NCBI RefSeq assembly: GCF_019059575.1
Contig: NW_024882206.1
Span: forward strand, 75,001 to 139,000
Length of the DNA: 64,000 nt
Direction of reading: 5' to 3'
Source of the DNA: Amphibalanus amphitrite
Lineage: Eukaryota > Arthropoda > Thecostraca > Balanomorpha > Balanidae
Part shown: positions 46,362 through 58,925 of the stretch, in pieces
How the letters are laid out: each line of letters begins with the position of its first letter
Position numbering within the stretch: the first letter of the stretch is position 1
Translations under genes and position numbers: made by a program
The notes under the pieces: generated by a model
The model's database searches: none
What the model was told of the DNA's origin: nothing
What the model saw: the letters and a program-made list of their open reading frames with translations, nothing else

Positions 46362-47541
46362 GTAAACAACCCCAGACATATCGATATGGATATCTGAAAC
46401 GAAATCAGACCTCTGATTATTTTACCAACCTATAGCGAGACGACTGAGCATATTTTACGGAAACAATGCTAAAATCTGACCTTTAGACACCTACCTAAGC
46501 ATTTAGGCCTACACTTTTGGGTAAAAAAGACGGCATACCTACATGGCGGCTTGAAAACCTATAGCGGTTCGCCAGACTATGCTCTTTGAGATGCGAAATG
46601 ATGAAAAAAAAGAACATTATTCATCAACACAAACATTAATTCAATTCAGGAGTGGTAAACGCCTAAAATTATGTCGACTCGTATCGACCCTACCGTGTCC
46701 GGATGTGACACTAAACACCAGCTCAGCCGTGGGAATCAGCTGCGGCGACATCGGCGGCGCATCGGTGCGTTTCTCGACGCACACCGCGCGGCGAAAGTGA
46801 CGCAACGGTGCGTGACGCGACGCAGCGCGCCAGGTGCACACTAAGTGCATAGTTTGCACGATGGGTGTGCTGTGTGAACAGTAGGAGCGTGATGTGCTGG
46901 TGAATGGTGAATATGTTACAAAATGCTTCTTCCAGCATAGCTGTAAGATTGAGATATCAAAAATGCTGAATATTAAAACTCTGGTTAATATTAGAAATGC
47001 CAGACAAAAAGCGATAACTCGAGAATTTCATTCGATGTCCTTCTTTCTTGAATACCAACGACAAATTGTTTCCGATTGTATTGTAAATTGTATTTTGGAC
47101 TTTTTCTTCTTGATAGTCTACCTATACATACCGTGAGTCTCGTGGGTGCTCGCTAGTGTCTTGGCACTTCGGTTCATTTAGCATAGTGTTGCCTTGGTTT
47201 ATTTGGTTTATTATAATTTGGTTTGTATCCATAGCACAGCTTTGTTTAAACGGTGTTCGCCATATAACCCCCCCTCAACAATCTTCCAATTAAAAGATAA
47301 ATCACCACCATCGCTCCATTTTCAATCATCCGTAACCTCAGCATTCCAGTGGCCCTCAAATTCCACCCACGGTAACTCAGTGTCTCTCAAACTGTCGACC
47401 GGTCGGTCCCAGCCGACTTTCTAACGCCACACCACCCCCAGCGCGGTGCGTCCCACTTACCTGTCAGACTAGGGACAGGTGTACCCACCGCTGCGTCAGG
47501 TGGGGTTCAGTGGGGGGGGGATGACCTCTCAGGGTAAGTTA
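46362..47541. other. Non-coding stretch
   Basis: GC-rich around 46735-46840, otherwise AT-rich. No gene was recognised. Confidence 0.45.
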
Positions 47542-47702
47542 GGTGGTGCTTCATCGATAATAGCAGCACGCTGCTAGTACACGTGTCAAATTGGGTTTCC
47601 ATGGAGACGTCAACAAGCCCATTGCTCCAACACTACCACAAGTGTGACGTCAGCTCGCGAAATGGAATAGCAGCGTGTTGCTATCACCGGTGAAACACCA
47701 CC
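47542..47702. mobile_element. 161-bp MITE
   Basis: GGTGGTGCTTCATCGATAAT followed by AGCAGCACGCTGCTA pairs with TAGCAGCGTGTTGCTATCAC followed by CGGTGAAACACCACC with few mismatches. It is non-coding. Confidence 0.65.
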
Positions 47703-47719
47703 AAGCTAAACGGACAACT

Positions 47720-47870
47720 GAGCCAGTGACAACGGGGTAGCTGAACTAAAACTGAACCAGTGGACAACTGAACCAGTGGACAACTGAACCAGTGACAACT
47801 GAGTCAGTGACACCGGAACCAGTAAACTACTGAACCAGTGGATACTTAACTGCACCAGTGGCAGCATAAG
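47720..47870. repeat. AACTGAACCAGTG minisatellite
   Basis: About eight degenerate units around AACTGAACCAGTGGAC, each 16-22 bases. CTGAACCAGT is nearly palindromic. Confidence 0.75.
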
Positions 47871-48497
47871 CAGTGGCCAACGGCGCCAAACACAACAGAA
47901 ACATTCATCAACTGAACCCGTTGATAACTGACTGGTTCACTTGACCACTGCACGGTAGGCGATCGGGCCGGTCTAGCCTCGCGAAACCTCAAAGACAGTT
48001 TTTCCGAAAATTGGAAAACAACGCATACTAGTCGACAGAAAATTCATCAAAGATTACGATTAGTACATTTGCATGGCTCAGGAGACATTTTTTCGTGGAC
48101 AAAAGTATCGTTAAAGACAGCGTTCCGTAACACTTCATAAGGGGGATAATCACAGCCGATTTTTACGCTCTTTGAATATTTTGCGGAACGATGAAATTGC
48201 TAGGTGTTGAGCATCCATTTTGCATGGAAAGTGAAATTTAGATGTTTAGACGATTCCGCCATAGAAAGCAAGTAGACAAAATCAGTTCAAAATGTCTTAT
48301 AATTAGGTTAACTTTTTATATTTTTTTTCTACCACTGAACATTACATTCACTGAATTAACCAAGCCCAGCAAAAAAAGTTTTACGAGGATGAACTCAAAA
48401 TAATGCTGTATCGCAGGCACTAAGACACTATCTATTAGGGGAGCCAGTGAAAATTTGCAGCCACTTGCAGCCCTGGCATCCAGACACTTTTTTTCTT
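47871..48497. other. Non-coding stretch
   Basis: Nothing recognisable seen. Confidence 0.45.
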
Positions 48498-49390
48498 TTA
48501 AGGGTTGGCCGTGGCTTGGTGCACTTGAGCACAAGTGGTAAATGCCCCAAAGGGTGTTTTCGCGATAGCTCAAAACACCCAGGCAATAGAGAGCTGCAAC
48601 CTGGCATACCTGACCTTTGATGCACGCTGGATCTTGTGACACCAACCGCACTTTCAAGTCAGGTCAGGTCACCGACCTATGACGTCATAAATGAACCTCT
48701 GCACGATCCTCAGATGTCGCAAACTTGCAACGCTCTCAGTGCCAGAGTAACTTTCACAGGGAGGTGAGACTTGCAGGATTTATTGTCCTTCAGAGGTCTT
48801 ACAACTTGTATATCTCAGATTTTTCCTAAATGTCACATAAAGTCAGGTAGGCCACGTGACCTCACCTATAAGTCAATGGGGAAATATGGAAACTGTTATT
48901 TTGGCGCCAGGAATGATATTCAATTGTCTCAAGTACATGGAATCGTTACTTCATGCACTCCTTGCAAGATCTGATGCTGCATTTCTGCATTGTTGACCTT
49001 GCATGACGTCATTTATAACGTCACTAGGGTCATACGAGTTTTTCGTCAATAACTCCCGATCAAATTGAGCTAGAGAGTCGACAAGGTCACCAATGGACTC
49101 CGGAAGACCTGCCAAATCGAATGATATGCGATATGACCTCCTTCGACCAACTTCGTGATTTGAAGACCTCTGACCTGACCTTGACTCGAGGTCAAGGTCA
49201 GGTTGACCTTACGGTGGTCTCACCTGAACAAAAGTATACCATTCGACGCGCATGAGCAAGGCGAACACGACGATGTCAAAATCGTGGTTCTGCGGCCATT
49301 TTTTGCGAAGTTATTTACCAAAAACCAAACCCGCTGCTTGGGTCACGTTATGAAATGGGGCCTTGCCGGGCGAGATTTACGCTTTTTCAT
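48498..49390. mobile_element. Degenerate TTAA-family element (sibling of 38893-39391)
   Basis: From 48555 it matches 38941-39391, including TTTTCGCGATAGCTC and GAGAGCTG near the left and GACCTATGACGTCATAAATG further in. TTAA at 48498 may be the left edge. TGCCGGGCGAGATTT near 49370 resembles the inverse of the sibling's CTCGCCGGC end. GACCTGACCTTGACTCGAGG and GTCAAGGTCAGGTTGACC lie at 49168-49209. G/C tracts are lost, suggesting age. Confidence 0.55.
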
Positions 49391-52339
49391 GATATGTATA
49401 AATTGGTAGGGCATAATCGTTTGAATAAAAAATTGGTTTGGAAGCAATTTTCTATGGAGGTACAGACCATTTCAATGTCCTACCCAGCTCATATCGTCAT
49501 AAATTTCGACCTACCCTCAAAAGTATTCATGCGTTATTCGAGCAGCAATTAGGCAAATTGCAAGCTCGCCACAGAGCATAAATCCTATAAGAGATAGTCC
49601 TTATTTAAAACATATGCTCATTGGATATTCAAGAAGGTTGCTCCTAAATATTGTGGTTCTAGCTTCAAAAACATGGATGTTATGAATGCCGATAGGTTTC
49701 GCGAGGCTACACCGGCCGGATCGCCCACTGTGCGCTGTCCGGCGCGGCCTCCTCTGCCCTCCCCTCCCGCCTCTCCCTATCCCACCCCTCCTGTGTGACC
49801 ACCCGGTGCCCACGGCTGACCCAGCCCCTCCCTCCCTCCCTCCCCACCGAGCCAAGCTGTCTCCGTTCGCCGGCCTCCCCTCGGCTGCCGCGGCTGGCCT
49901 CACCCCTCCCCAGTCCCCTCCCACCCCGCCCCACCGAGGCGCGCCCGCGGCTGACCCTCTCCCTTCCCTCTCCCAGCGGCTGCGACTGATCCCCCCCCCC
50001 CAAGGTGGGCTCTGTGTGCCCGCCTCTGCTCCCCCCTCCCCACTGGCCACTACGCCCTGCCGTGCCCCGCCCCACCAGGCGTCCAATTCGCTGCGCCGCG
50101 GCCGGGCGGCAGTCACCGAGCCGCGTCGTCTCGTGTTTCACCGCCGCCCGAGACGGCCCGTCCCCTGCTGCTAATTGAAATGGGACTGTTTTCGCCCGGC
50201 TCTGTTGGTTTAGGACGGCGGGCGGGCGTCGGAGCGGAGCGGTCCGACCCGACCCGACGGATGGCGTGCGATCGCGCACTGCTCAGGGGAACTGGCGATG
50301 CTGGAAACGACTCGGTCTGGTCCAGGGCTGCGGAGTCGGAGTCGGTCGAAATGCGACAGTCCAAACCGGAGTCGGAGTCGGTGTCGCTGAAATATACCGA
50401 CTGCTACTACGAAGCCTGAATCGTCATTCCTTTGCATTCATGGTTCTAGCTTCCTAATGCTAGTGGATATGGAAACATTTGAAGCCCATGTTTTGGGCCG
50501 CCAGTCGTGTTGCGGTGCACGTTAATCGCGATAGTGCACACTCCCCGACGACAGCTCGGATCAGAGCGGGAGGTCATCTGAGGGCCAGGATGGTCAAAGG
50601 GGTCAGACCAATGTGGCCTGTGGGCCAACACTGAGTCCCTTATCAGGGCTTATCAGGGTTTGCCGCTTGAAAGGTGTTGGCTTGTTTTGGTTATTAGTGG
50701 ATTTCTTAGGCTGCCAATTTTAATGATATGCATAAAATATTTGTTAGGTGCCAGCAGCCTGATCGATCCAGTTCCAGCCGTTTCAATTCGTTTTCTTTTC
50801 GAGCAGTAAGGTAAGGTAGGTGCCTAATTAGCGACCCTTTCCTTATTAGCGACCTTTCCCCTACACGAAAAGCTGGTAAGAGGAATCGGGGAAAAACAAT
50901 ATCAAAAGGGCTGTCATACTTTGGTTAGGTATTAAACCAGATAGGTAGCCGGCAGGTACTTTTCCGGTTGTCGGTGCTTCCGAGTTCCGGTGGTAAGTTT
51001 TAGGGGAATTTAAAAATGGCCAGTTTCTTATCCAAAACGTATGTATTTGCGCCCGATCTGATGAAAAGCGATACAATGATTAAGATGATGCACCTTTTTG
51101 ATTCTGAATCGACAATCATTTTCAATCGATTGGCATTTGGCGTTTTCCCGTAGTGAATCGCTGAAGTATGCACTTATACACTGCAGAGTCGGTCGTCGGA
51201 ATGTATGTATGTATGTGTGTATGTATGTATGTATTGACACCAAAAGCCTTCCACATATGGCGTGGCGATTACGGCTTCGAATACGAACCACTGGTGATTC
51301 GTATACGGTTCGTATACGAATACGAATACGAACTTCCCTCTGATGGAGTAAGTCACCGGAGACTTTCTAAGCTTATAGCATGCTGAGCCACCCCACCTTC
51401 CGCTCAAACTGGTTCGAACAGCTCCATTTTCCACGCGCCCGTGCTCCCGTACCGTGAGATGGACGCGCATCCCACGCGCATCCCACGCGGCCGGCTGTGA
51501 CGCAGTACCCGGCGCTGGCCGCTGATTGGCGGAGGACCGGCGGGGGCGGCGCGAGCTGTCGGCAGCCGGGGGCGGTCGCCGCGGGAAAGCCTGTCGTCGG
51601 TCTTTCTCACGCAGTCGTCGGCAGTATCGGGAGCGTGGATGGTCATGCGAAATGTCAGAAAGGGGCACTAACACGGTGTGGCGTGTTCCAGTGTGGCTGG
51701 CGGTGTTTCAGTCGCGGGCGTATGACAGAGCGCGATGGTCTTCCGTCGCCGAACGGTGAGTACAGCCCTCCGTTGCTTCGACTTTCGAGTGAATGTGTGA
51801 TATGCGATCCCATATACTGATGCCAGTGGACCTCCGTGTTCATTTTTCCTTCTTCGATTGGTCTGTAGGCACTGGGCAGTGCAGGGGTCCATTTGTGTTT
51901 GGCGTTAACGTTATGAATTTTATCCCTGTTTAAAAATAACCGCCTCTGGGTACGGTGCACTGGCTCATTCTGGCGGATCCATTAGTCGGTATTGGTATTG
52001 GACGCTGCGGGGCAACGCCCCCGAAAAGTCTAATTTATGAAGTCTCAACATACTCCCCTTAAAGTTTCAATGTCTCAAAGAAGCTGGATTTCGATTCTAC
52101 GCACTGCCGAGCAGTTACAATCAAACGTTGTTTTGTTTTCTTTTCTATCTCGTAAAATCGCAAAATATCCATATTGTCGATTTCGCGCGCCGCCGATGGG
52201 AGGGGGGAGGAGGGGGCGTTTTCCCCAAGTGCCCCTCCCCTGGATCTGCCTGTGCTGGCTTGTGAATTGGGCGAATTTGATCGTGTGACGGCTAGCGAAG
52301 GTGTTGAAAGCTCAAGCTGTTCATTTTAGGCCTCGTAGT
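49391..52339. other. Mixed region with GC-rich, CpG-rich blocks
   Basis: 49720-50180 is strongly GC-rich, and 51420-51770 is a second such block ending in a donor-like CGAACG|GTGAGT at about 51750. Both could be promoters or 5' exons. Long Gly/Arg/Pro frames in several phases are composition artefacts. An (ATGT)n tract lies at 51200-51234 and a GTATACGAATACGAATACG run at 51299-51331. No gene could be recognised. Confidence 0.35.
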
Positions 52340-53866
52340 AATTCAGTAGGCGGAACTATGGTCATGAGTACCCAAATATAGGAACGTTCCCATTTTTGGG
52401 AACGGAGTTCCCAAATATGGGAACGGGCGTTCCCATTTATGAGAACGGAAGGCAATTTTTCGGCCGTTCGCCCACTAAAACTCATAAGTGCATCACGTCT
52501 CAAAAAAGTGCACGCTGATTTAAGTATCTACTAAATCTCCATAAAGTTATCTTTAATCTGACCGTGGAACAAGGAAATTGACCGTGGAATGATATTTTTA
52601 ATGATTTTTTTAAAAATGACAGAATGGTGGAAATATGGGTTATACGACATTTAACATGCAATTTTAAGGAAAATGAAGCATTTTTTAGTTTGAGGTAAAG
52701 TATAATAATTTTTGCCTGGTTATGAACTTTCATACTGTCGACACCAGATGCTGATAAATGCAAGCGAAGACGCGGACGGTCCCGAGGTAATATTGTTGAC
52801 TTTTGGTGTCGGGGCGGACGACCGCGTGGAACGTGAGTGAATTTACCGAACTACTGTTGTAAACTCAGTTTAAGCGGTTGAAAATTATTCAGCTGTATAT
52901 TATCAACCCTGAAAGACATATTTTATTTGGATGCTAGCTGTTTAGCGTTGCTTTTAAGGAGCGTCATGAACGTGGTTTTTGCCTTCGGTATTTTTAAGCA
53001 CGATCGTTTTGGGGGAATTTCTTTTATGCAGGTCGCCCTGTGTGGCTTATTTATAATTTTTATGCTGATTTTGATCATTTCTCGTGCCCATCCTACCAGG
53101 CTTTTTGCCACTTACACTCATTAAGAAAGGAAAAAAGTAGATTTATGTTGGGACTAGGTGTTTTGAGAGTGAAACATTTCAGCGTTCCCATTTTTGGATA
53201 CTTACTTGTGCTCGTCAACTATCAGTGTTAAACAGACAGGTGTTTTACATGCCTCCACCCTCGGCGCGGACGGTGTATATAGGCATGGAAGACCTTGTTG
53301 AACATCGCTGAGCGTTGTGAATTACGTAATCCTGCAGAGGGGGGCGTGCCCGCTGCGGGATCGACGGGAATAAGAGCGCAGAAGACCCGGCGAAACATGC
53401 GGCGGTCTTGCCGGAAAAGTCATCTTATGATTGTTGCGTTAATAATAACCTGCGGCGTTGGACGTCATGCTTGTTAATGAAAAGAGCCCGTGAAAGGCGT
53501 CGGTGAAATCGTTCCCAATTTTGGGTACGCCGTTCCTATAATAAGGAACGCTTGCAGCGCCAGTGTACGAGAGCGTTCCCAAATTTGGGCACGCGGCCCG
53601 GGCGGTGGACTGCTTTAGAAATAGAGGAACGATTTGAAGCTACGATGGGCCTTACAATATCAAACTCTTTCCCAACAATATTGAGACAAATATCAGGCGG
53701 TTCACGATCGTTTTATATTTTTTGGACGTCATTTCACAGTTCTTCTTCTTGTTTTAAACAATGCCTACATGGCGTTCCCATATTTGGGTTTATCGTTCCC
53801 AAACATGGGAACGAAAATGCGTTCCCAAAAATGGGCACGCTTGACCATAGTTCCGCCTACTGAATT
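52340..53866. mobile_element. Transposon with 25-bp TIRs and GTTCCCA-N-TGGGAAC palindromes
   Basis: AATTCAGTAGGCGGAACTAT begins a 25-base terminal repeat perfectly inverted at 53842-53866. Subterminal palindromes of the form GTTCCCANNNNTGGGAAC occur at about 52373-52446, 53170, 53511-53590 and 53777-53840, roughly eight to ten copies. The central segment has no transposase. A 60-residue frame at 53295 and AT-rich frames near 52927-53124 lack domains. The superfamily is unknown. Confidence 0.8.
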
Positions 53867-54246
53867 CATGGCTTCATAGTGTCTATCATATTTGTCATTC
53901 AGCATTGAAGGTAAAACTTCAGTTTTTTACATTAAAGAAACACAATTTTGATGATCATTTCTCCTTCTCGATGGCCAATTACATCAAAAACAGTTTCAAA
54001 ACACTTAACTTCGCACCACTTACCGAAATATAATAAAGAAATCACCCCACCTTTGATGCGCTAGCCGCTACGCACACACTGCAGAGACGCAAAATGGCGA
54101 CATTGTTTTGCCTCTGATGCGCCAGATATGTAATTTAAAAGAATTGGATGCGACTACTAAATACAATAAGAACTATTTTCATCCTAGGGGACACTGGGAA
54201 ATCGGGGTTTTTGGGTGGGGGAGGGGGGTTTTAGATTCAAACCAAA

Positions 54247-54334
54247 TCTAACCTAACCTAACCTAACCTAACCTAACCTAACCTAACCTAACCTAACCTA
54301 ACCTAACCTAACCTAACCTAACCTAACCTAACCT
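54247..54334. repeat. Interstitial telomere-type repeat (CCTAA)n
   Basis: About 17 uninterrupted CCTAA units; the complement is TTAGG, the arthropod telomere repeat. It sits inside one arm-to-centre segment of the foldback element and has no counterpart array on the other side. Confidence 0.95.
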
Positions 54335-54375
54335 ACCACGTTTCCAGGGGTTTGTGCGCTAGGGACGAAAAGGAG

Positions 54376-54515
54376 TATATCTTAGGTAAGGGTAAATGGA
54401 AAAATGTTAGGTTAAAGAGTTCTGGAATAGGCTCCAGGCCGGCCTTCGGCCGGCCTGGAGACAATTCCAGAACTCTTTAACCTAACATTTTTCCATTTAC
54501 CCTTACCTAAGATAT
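54376..54515. repeat. Inner 140-bp palindrome
   Basis: ATATCTTAGGTAAGGGTAAA starts an arm that is almost perfectly inverted up to 54515. It closes in a GC-rich tip CTCCAGGCCGGCC-TTCG-GGCCGGCCTGGAG, a very stable TTCG-type hairpin. Confidence 0.85.
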
Positions 54516-54885
54516 CCCCTATTTGTGGCCAAGGCCACATCATTGGTTCGCGTCGCTAGCAAACACGTTTCTCAATCACCTTCACCCTAAAACCCCGATT
54601 TCCCAGTGTCCCCTAGGAGGAAAATAGTCTATTATCGGCATATTGTATTTAGTAGTCGTATCCAATTATTTAAGGTTACATATCTGGCGCATCAGAGGCA
54701 GAACAGCGTCGCCATTTTGCGTCCTGGCAGTTGACGTAGCGTGCTGACGATAGGGTGGTTTCTTTATTATATTTCGGTAAATGTTGCGAATCAAAGTGTT
54801 TTGAAGCTGTTTTTTATGTAATTGACCAAGGAGAAACAGTGAAACATCATCAAAACTGTGCTACTTCAATGTAAAAAACTGAAGT

Positions 54886-56963
54886 ATCGCCGCATTGAAA
54901 TCTGTCGGCATCTACTTTCTTTCATGATAATTTAATATCGATTCCCCTGGTTTTTCTGGAATTAGTTATGTTCAATGAAAATGCTTGCAACATTTAAGTC
55001 GCAATTCCGTTCACCTCAATGCATTTAGCCTTTATCAGCAGCGATTTGAAAGGTCTCGAACATCGGACACTTGTGCGGTTTCTTTCGTAATCGCATGTCC
55101 TTGTAAAATATTGTCGATTTCGACGGCTAGATTGAGCTCGTCGCCTGCCAACATTGACATGCAATGATGCAACAATATGGCTAATGCCTGATGGCAGCTT
55201 GATGAGCTTATCCTAATATAACAGTATCACAGTCGGTTGCTGTTAAGCTATACAGGGGCGTCGCCACGGCTCCCCAACTTGTACATACGGACACATTTGA
55301 CATTCTGTCAGCCGTAACGCTCGTCAGAGGCGTTTACGCGGGCCCGCGGAGAGCGTTTTTCGTCCTCCTCCCCCCCCCCCCACCCCGGACGAATAGTTGC
55401 GGTAGCCCCCGAATGCCAAGGGTTTCGAAAAAAAAATACAAACACGTTTTTTGAAACCTACATTGACATTAGGTTAGAATTAGATGGCAGGTCAGCGACC
55501 CCGAGCTGCGGCTTTTTTGCATATTTCTTCAACAAAAAGGTCCTAGACAGTGGTACCAACGCATTAGTCATATCAAGACGCGTCGAATGACATATTTGTT
55601 TGAAAAGGTCAAGTTTTCTGTTGACCTCATGTGACCTCTAAGGGCCTTTCATGATCAGTCTCGTTTGCTGTATTGGAAGTCGCTGGTCACGATTTGTCAT
55701 TTTCTTTTGCTCTTAGCATTCATTTAGAGCCTCAGGATGACAAAAGTGACAGAATTATTATGGCTGACGTATCAGTGAAATAGCCTATACCAAGGCTATG
55801 TAAACCAGGTAGAACGCTCCCGACGAAAAACTGGGGACAAAAATGAATTTAGTAACCGCGACTCTGGGGACCAAACAAACTCAGGTTACCATGGTAACGG
55901 GGCAAATTTGGCATGAGTACGCATCTAATAACTCATTTTTCAACGAATTGTTTTAGAAAAAAGCAAAAAGACTTGTCGGACCACTACTAGAATGAATTGC
56001 AGTTTTCATAACCGACCAGAGTTTTTATTAGACTGGCCTAAATAATATCAAAATCAAGTCCTAAACTGAGCGGCCCGTAGGTACTGCTATAGGTTACCTC
56101 TAACACTCTGGCCCCCAAAATCGTCACTGGCTTATTAGCCAATGGGCGTCGAGTATTGTCGTACGCTGATTGGTGGGATTACTGCAGTTGTTGTTTACAA
56201 TGCTTACGATGCTGATAGCGCTAGCGAAGGTGTCTCCACTTTTCGTAATGTTAAAAGCAAGATACCTATAATAAACAGGTAGATCCGATGTTTTGAGTAA
56301 AGCCCTGGTGACGTCACTGATATTTCTTATATGGAGAATTTCACCCGTAAGGAAAATATTTTACATACAAAAATTTGTATGCTATTAGGAAAAAATACAA
56401 TCTTTCAATTCCACCATGAAAATTATATAATTTAATTAATAAACTCGAAATCCTTTGAGTGTTTGTCCCAACCCCCTGTTATACCTTTGGTCACGTGACT
56501 ACCATGATACACTTTGCATTTTACAAGGTTATGACTTAAACGGAAGTAATAAATGCTGCAAATGTATTATTTATGATGTTTTAGGCAGCAATCGTGTGAA
56601 TATATCCTGAAATTATGAATAATCTGCTGAAAAGAAGTCACGTGATGTTACCAGATTGTGCTCGGACAGCATCTTCTTGAATTTCGATTTTGAGTACTTT
56701 GTACCTTCATTGAGGCCTAATAACGGACGTTTTTAGTTATAAAATGAAGCACTGAATCTAATGAGGGCAAAATTTAATCATTTTTGCACTTTCAGGCCGG
56801 GCTATCCTGGCATGAACTTCGGCAAGTTTGTGTGTAAAGCCTATGGTGAAGGGAAAACTTCACGCCCGGCTGACGTCACAGACCTCGGCTACCAAATCGT
56901 GTCCGGTGGGGGCTGGTTAAAAGCCCGGAGCGCATCCCCCTGGCCTATACTTATAGAATGATA
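54886..56963. other. Non-coding stretch
   Basis: A C tract lies at 55369-55382. GGTCA-type phrases near 55608-55640 suggest an old TTAA-family fragment around 55500-55800. No gene was recognised. Confidence 0.4.
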
Positions 56964-57640
56964 CAAGGTGTAACGAAATTATCCGGACACCTTTCTTTCC
57001 GCTGTAAGAAACAAGACAACCTGAGGTTTTTTCCTTTTGATGATTATATAGCCATCTTTCATAAGATCATATTCAGAAATGCCTGGAACATTCCAACTAC
57101 TGCGTTTTCAAGCACAGTGGGTTTGATGTGGACCGACGCCGCATTATATAGCATGTGCCTACATACAGTTGGGTGGTCCTGGTGCCAGGTGTCCCTTTAT
57201 TCACCTCCTGCTGGACAAAAGTCCATAACATATTGATAGAATTAGGATGACAAACTATTTCCAAGCCGTAGCCCGTTCGTCCAGAAGGATAAGAGCTTTT
57301 CCCGGCGTCACTTGTCATTCTCCTACAGACTTGGTAGGTAAAAGTGTAGCGCTCCAGCCTGCACGAAGGCAGCGTGGTTTGATTCAAACATCAGTGCGCT
57401 TTTAGAAACCGAGCCCCCCGTGCCGTCCGGTTGAGCGGCTCCAACTATTTGACAGGATGTTGCTCCGGTAATACTCGTCACTGATGGTGGTCTTCTGTGA
57501 CACAATGTACAGCTGAAACATCGCACAGGCCACAGCAGCTGAATATGCTCCAGATCTGGAACTTTGCCGGATGTTTGACGCGGTGACGGCCGGGGCGTTT
57601 GAGTTACTGGCAGCCAACACAAGGCAACTTTGACGGTTCA
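56964..57640 (-). pseudogene. Decayed Tc1/mariner transposase and 3' end
   Basis: On the minus strand, fragments reading ISDEYYRSNILSNSW and, in another frame, LWTFVQQEVNKG resemble the conserved blocks around the second catalytic Asp of Tc1/mariner transposases. The strand ends at a terminus CAAGGTGTAACGAAATTATC (plus strand, 56964) preceded by TA. Several frameshifts and stops break it. The other terminus was not found. Confidence 0.55.
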
Positions 57641-57806
57641 AAGGACAATACAGCGCGAATAGTTAGCTACCCATTCCACCAGACCACCTTGCTCATGTCC
57701 TCCTTCGACCAGTGGATGCGTCTTGGCGTGAGGCCAAAGGTGGTGCACTGGCTATTTTTCCGTCAATTTCGTTGTCTTTTTTAGTTTGATGGGCAGAAGA
57801 ACCAAG

Positions 57807-58420
57807 TTAACCCGGCAGTTGCTGGGGTATTTCGCCACCCACCGTTTGCTGGGGGGGGGGGGGGGCGTTAAACGCCCCCAGCCGATAACTCGAGAACCAA
57901 TAGGCGCAGCGAAGCGCACGAGGCGGCAAGCGAAAAAACGCGACGAGGCGCTTCAGATGAGTACTTTAAAGTTGAATTTTTAGGTCACAGGTCGGGTCAA
58001 GGCCAGGTCAAACACCTGAAATCGGGCTTTCAGTAGCATGGACTTCAGGACTTCGCAATGGGCGCCTCTCGTCATAAACTCTGTCAAAACGGTGCACAAT
58101 CCATCATATAAGGCCTACAGGAGTGCAAGAGCTCCATGTAGGGGTCAGTCAAGCATAGGTCAGGGTCAAGGTCAGGTCAACCGGGTAGGCACATATCCCC
58201 GAAAATCAGAACTGATATTCGCAGCCTGTGACACATGTTTTATGGGTAATTTGGGGCGTCGAACACGATGTTGGCATTCATTTTATCATATGTGTACGTG
58301 TTTGGCTCGAAAAGTTCAATTTAAGAAATGCATGTATCATGGTCGTGAATTAGTCACGAGAAATTGCCAAGATTCAGTTCAAGATTTTGGAAAATGCGGA
58401 ACGATAATCAATAATCGAAG
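57807..58420. mobile_element. Partial TTAA-family element 5
   Basis: TTAACCCGGCAGTTGCTGGG, a 30-base spacer, a second GTTTGCTGGGGG and a hairpin GGGGCGTTAAACGCCCCC form a typical double end. CGATAACTCGAGAACCAATA follows. GGTCA runs lie at 57982-58010 and 58143-58182. The right end was not located, so the right boundary is approximate. Confidence 0.65.
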
Positions 58421-58564
58421 ATAGCCATATGATTGTTCATGGTATTGGCAGTCTAATGGCGTTTACGGCATGTCTTATGTCTATTCTCTGATTTTATATG
58501 ATTTTTTGAAGCCTGTCGGGCCTGTATCCATAGCCATGGTAGAGCTTTCCGTTACAAATAGATT

Positions 58565-58925
58565 GAGATCGCCCCGCCGCGCTGGGGCGCCTGGATTTCT
58601 ACGTCCTGGGGGGGGGGGGGGGGAGGAGGATTGAACACTCCACTCTAGCTCGGCTCTCGGTCCTCGTAGCGACAGGAGGTAGGCGCCGTTCGAAATAGCG
58701 TTCAAAATCACGGGGGAATAACTCGCTATTTGTTAAGTCAGGGCAAAGGTCACCAAAGTCCTCAAAGGTCAGCAAAGGCCTATTTCAACATTTTCGACAA
58801 ATTAACATATCTCTGGAACGAATAGAGCTGCAGCGCCGCGGAAAAACGTATTATTTATAGGTACATTTTACGCTCTTTGTGTGCACTGCCCTTGGATTTG
58901 ACCTAAGGTCCACGGTCTAGCCTGC
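58565..58925. mobile_element. Truncated TTAA-family element, sibling of 45163-46361
   Basis: CTGGGGCGCCTGGATTTCTA, the G tract and GATTGAACACTCC match the left end of element 4. The following sequence tracks it through GAGCTGCAGCGCCGCGGAAA and GATTTGACCTAAGGTC. It breaks off at about 58925, where unrelated GC-rich DNA begins. Confidence 0.65.

Larger units (their letters stand above)
53916..54885. mobile_element. Foldback element with long inverted arms
   Basis: ACTTCAGTTTTTTACATT at 53916 is perfectly inverted at 54868-54885. The arms stay alignable, with mismatches and indels, for about 300 bases on each side, for example CCGATTTCCCAGTGTCCCCT and its inverse near 54190 and 54595. The centre contains a (CCTAA)n array and a second perfect palindrome (54376-54515). 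It is non-coding. Confidence 0.8.

Noticed and set aside
49601..50279. Long Gly/Arg/Pro frames in several phases
   Set aside because: GC-rich composition without stops in many frames; no domain or conserved start.
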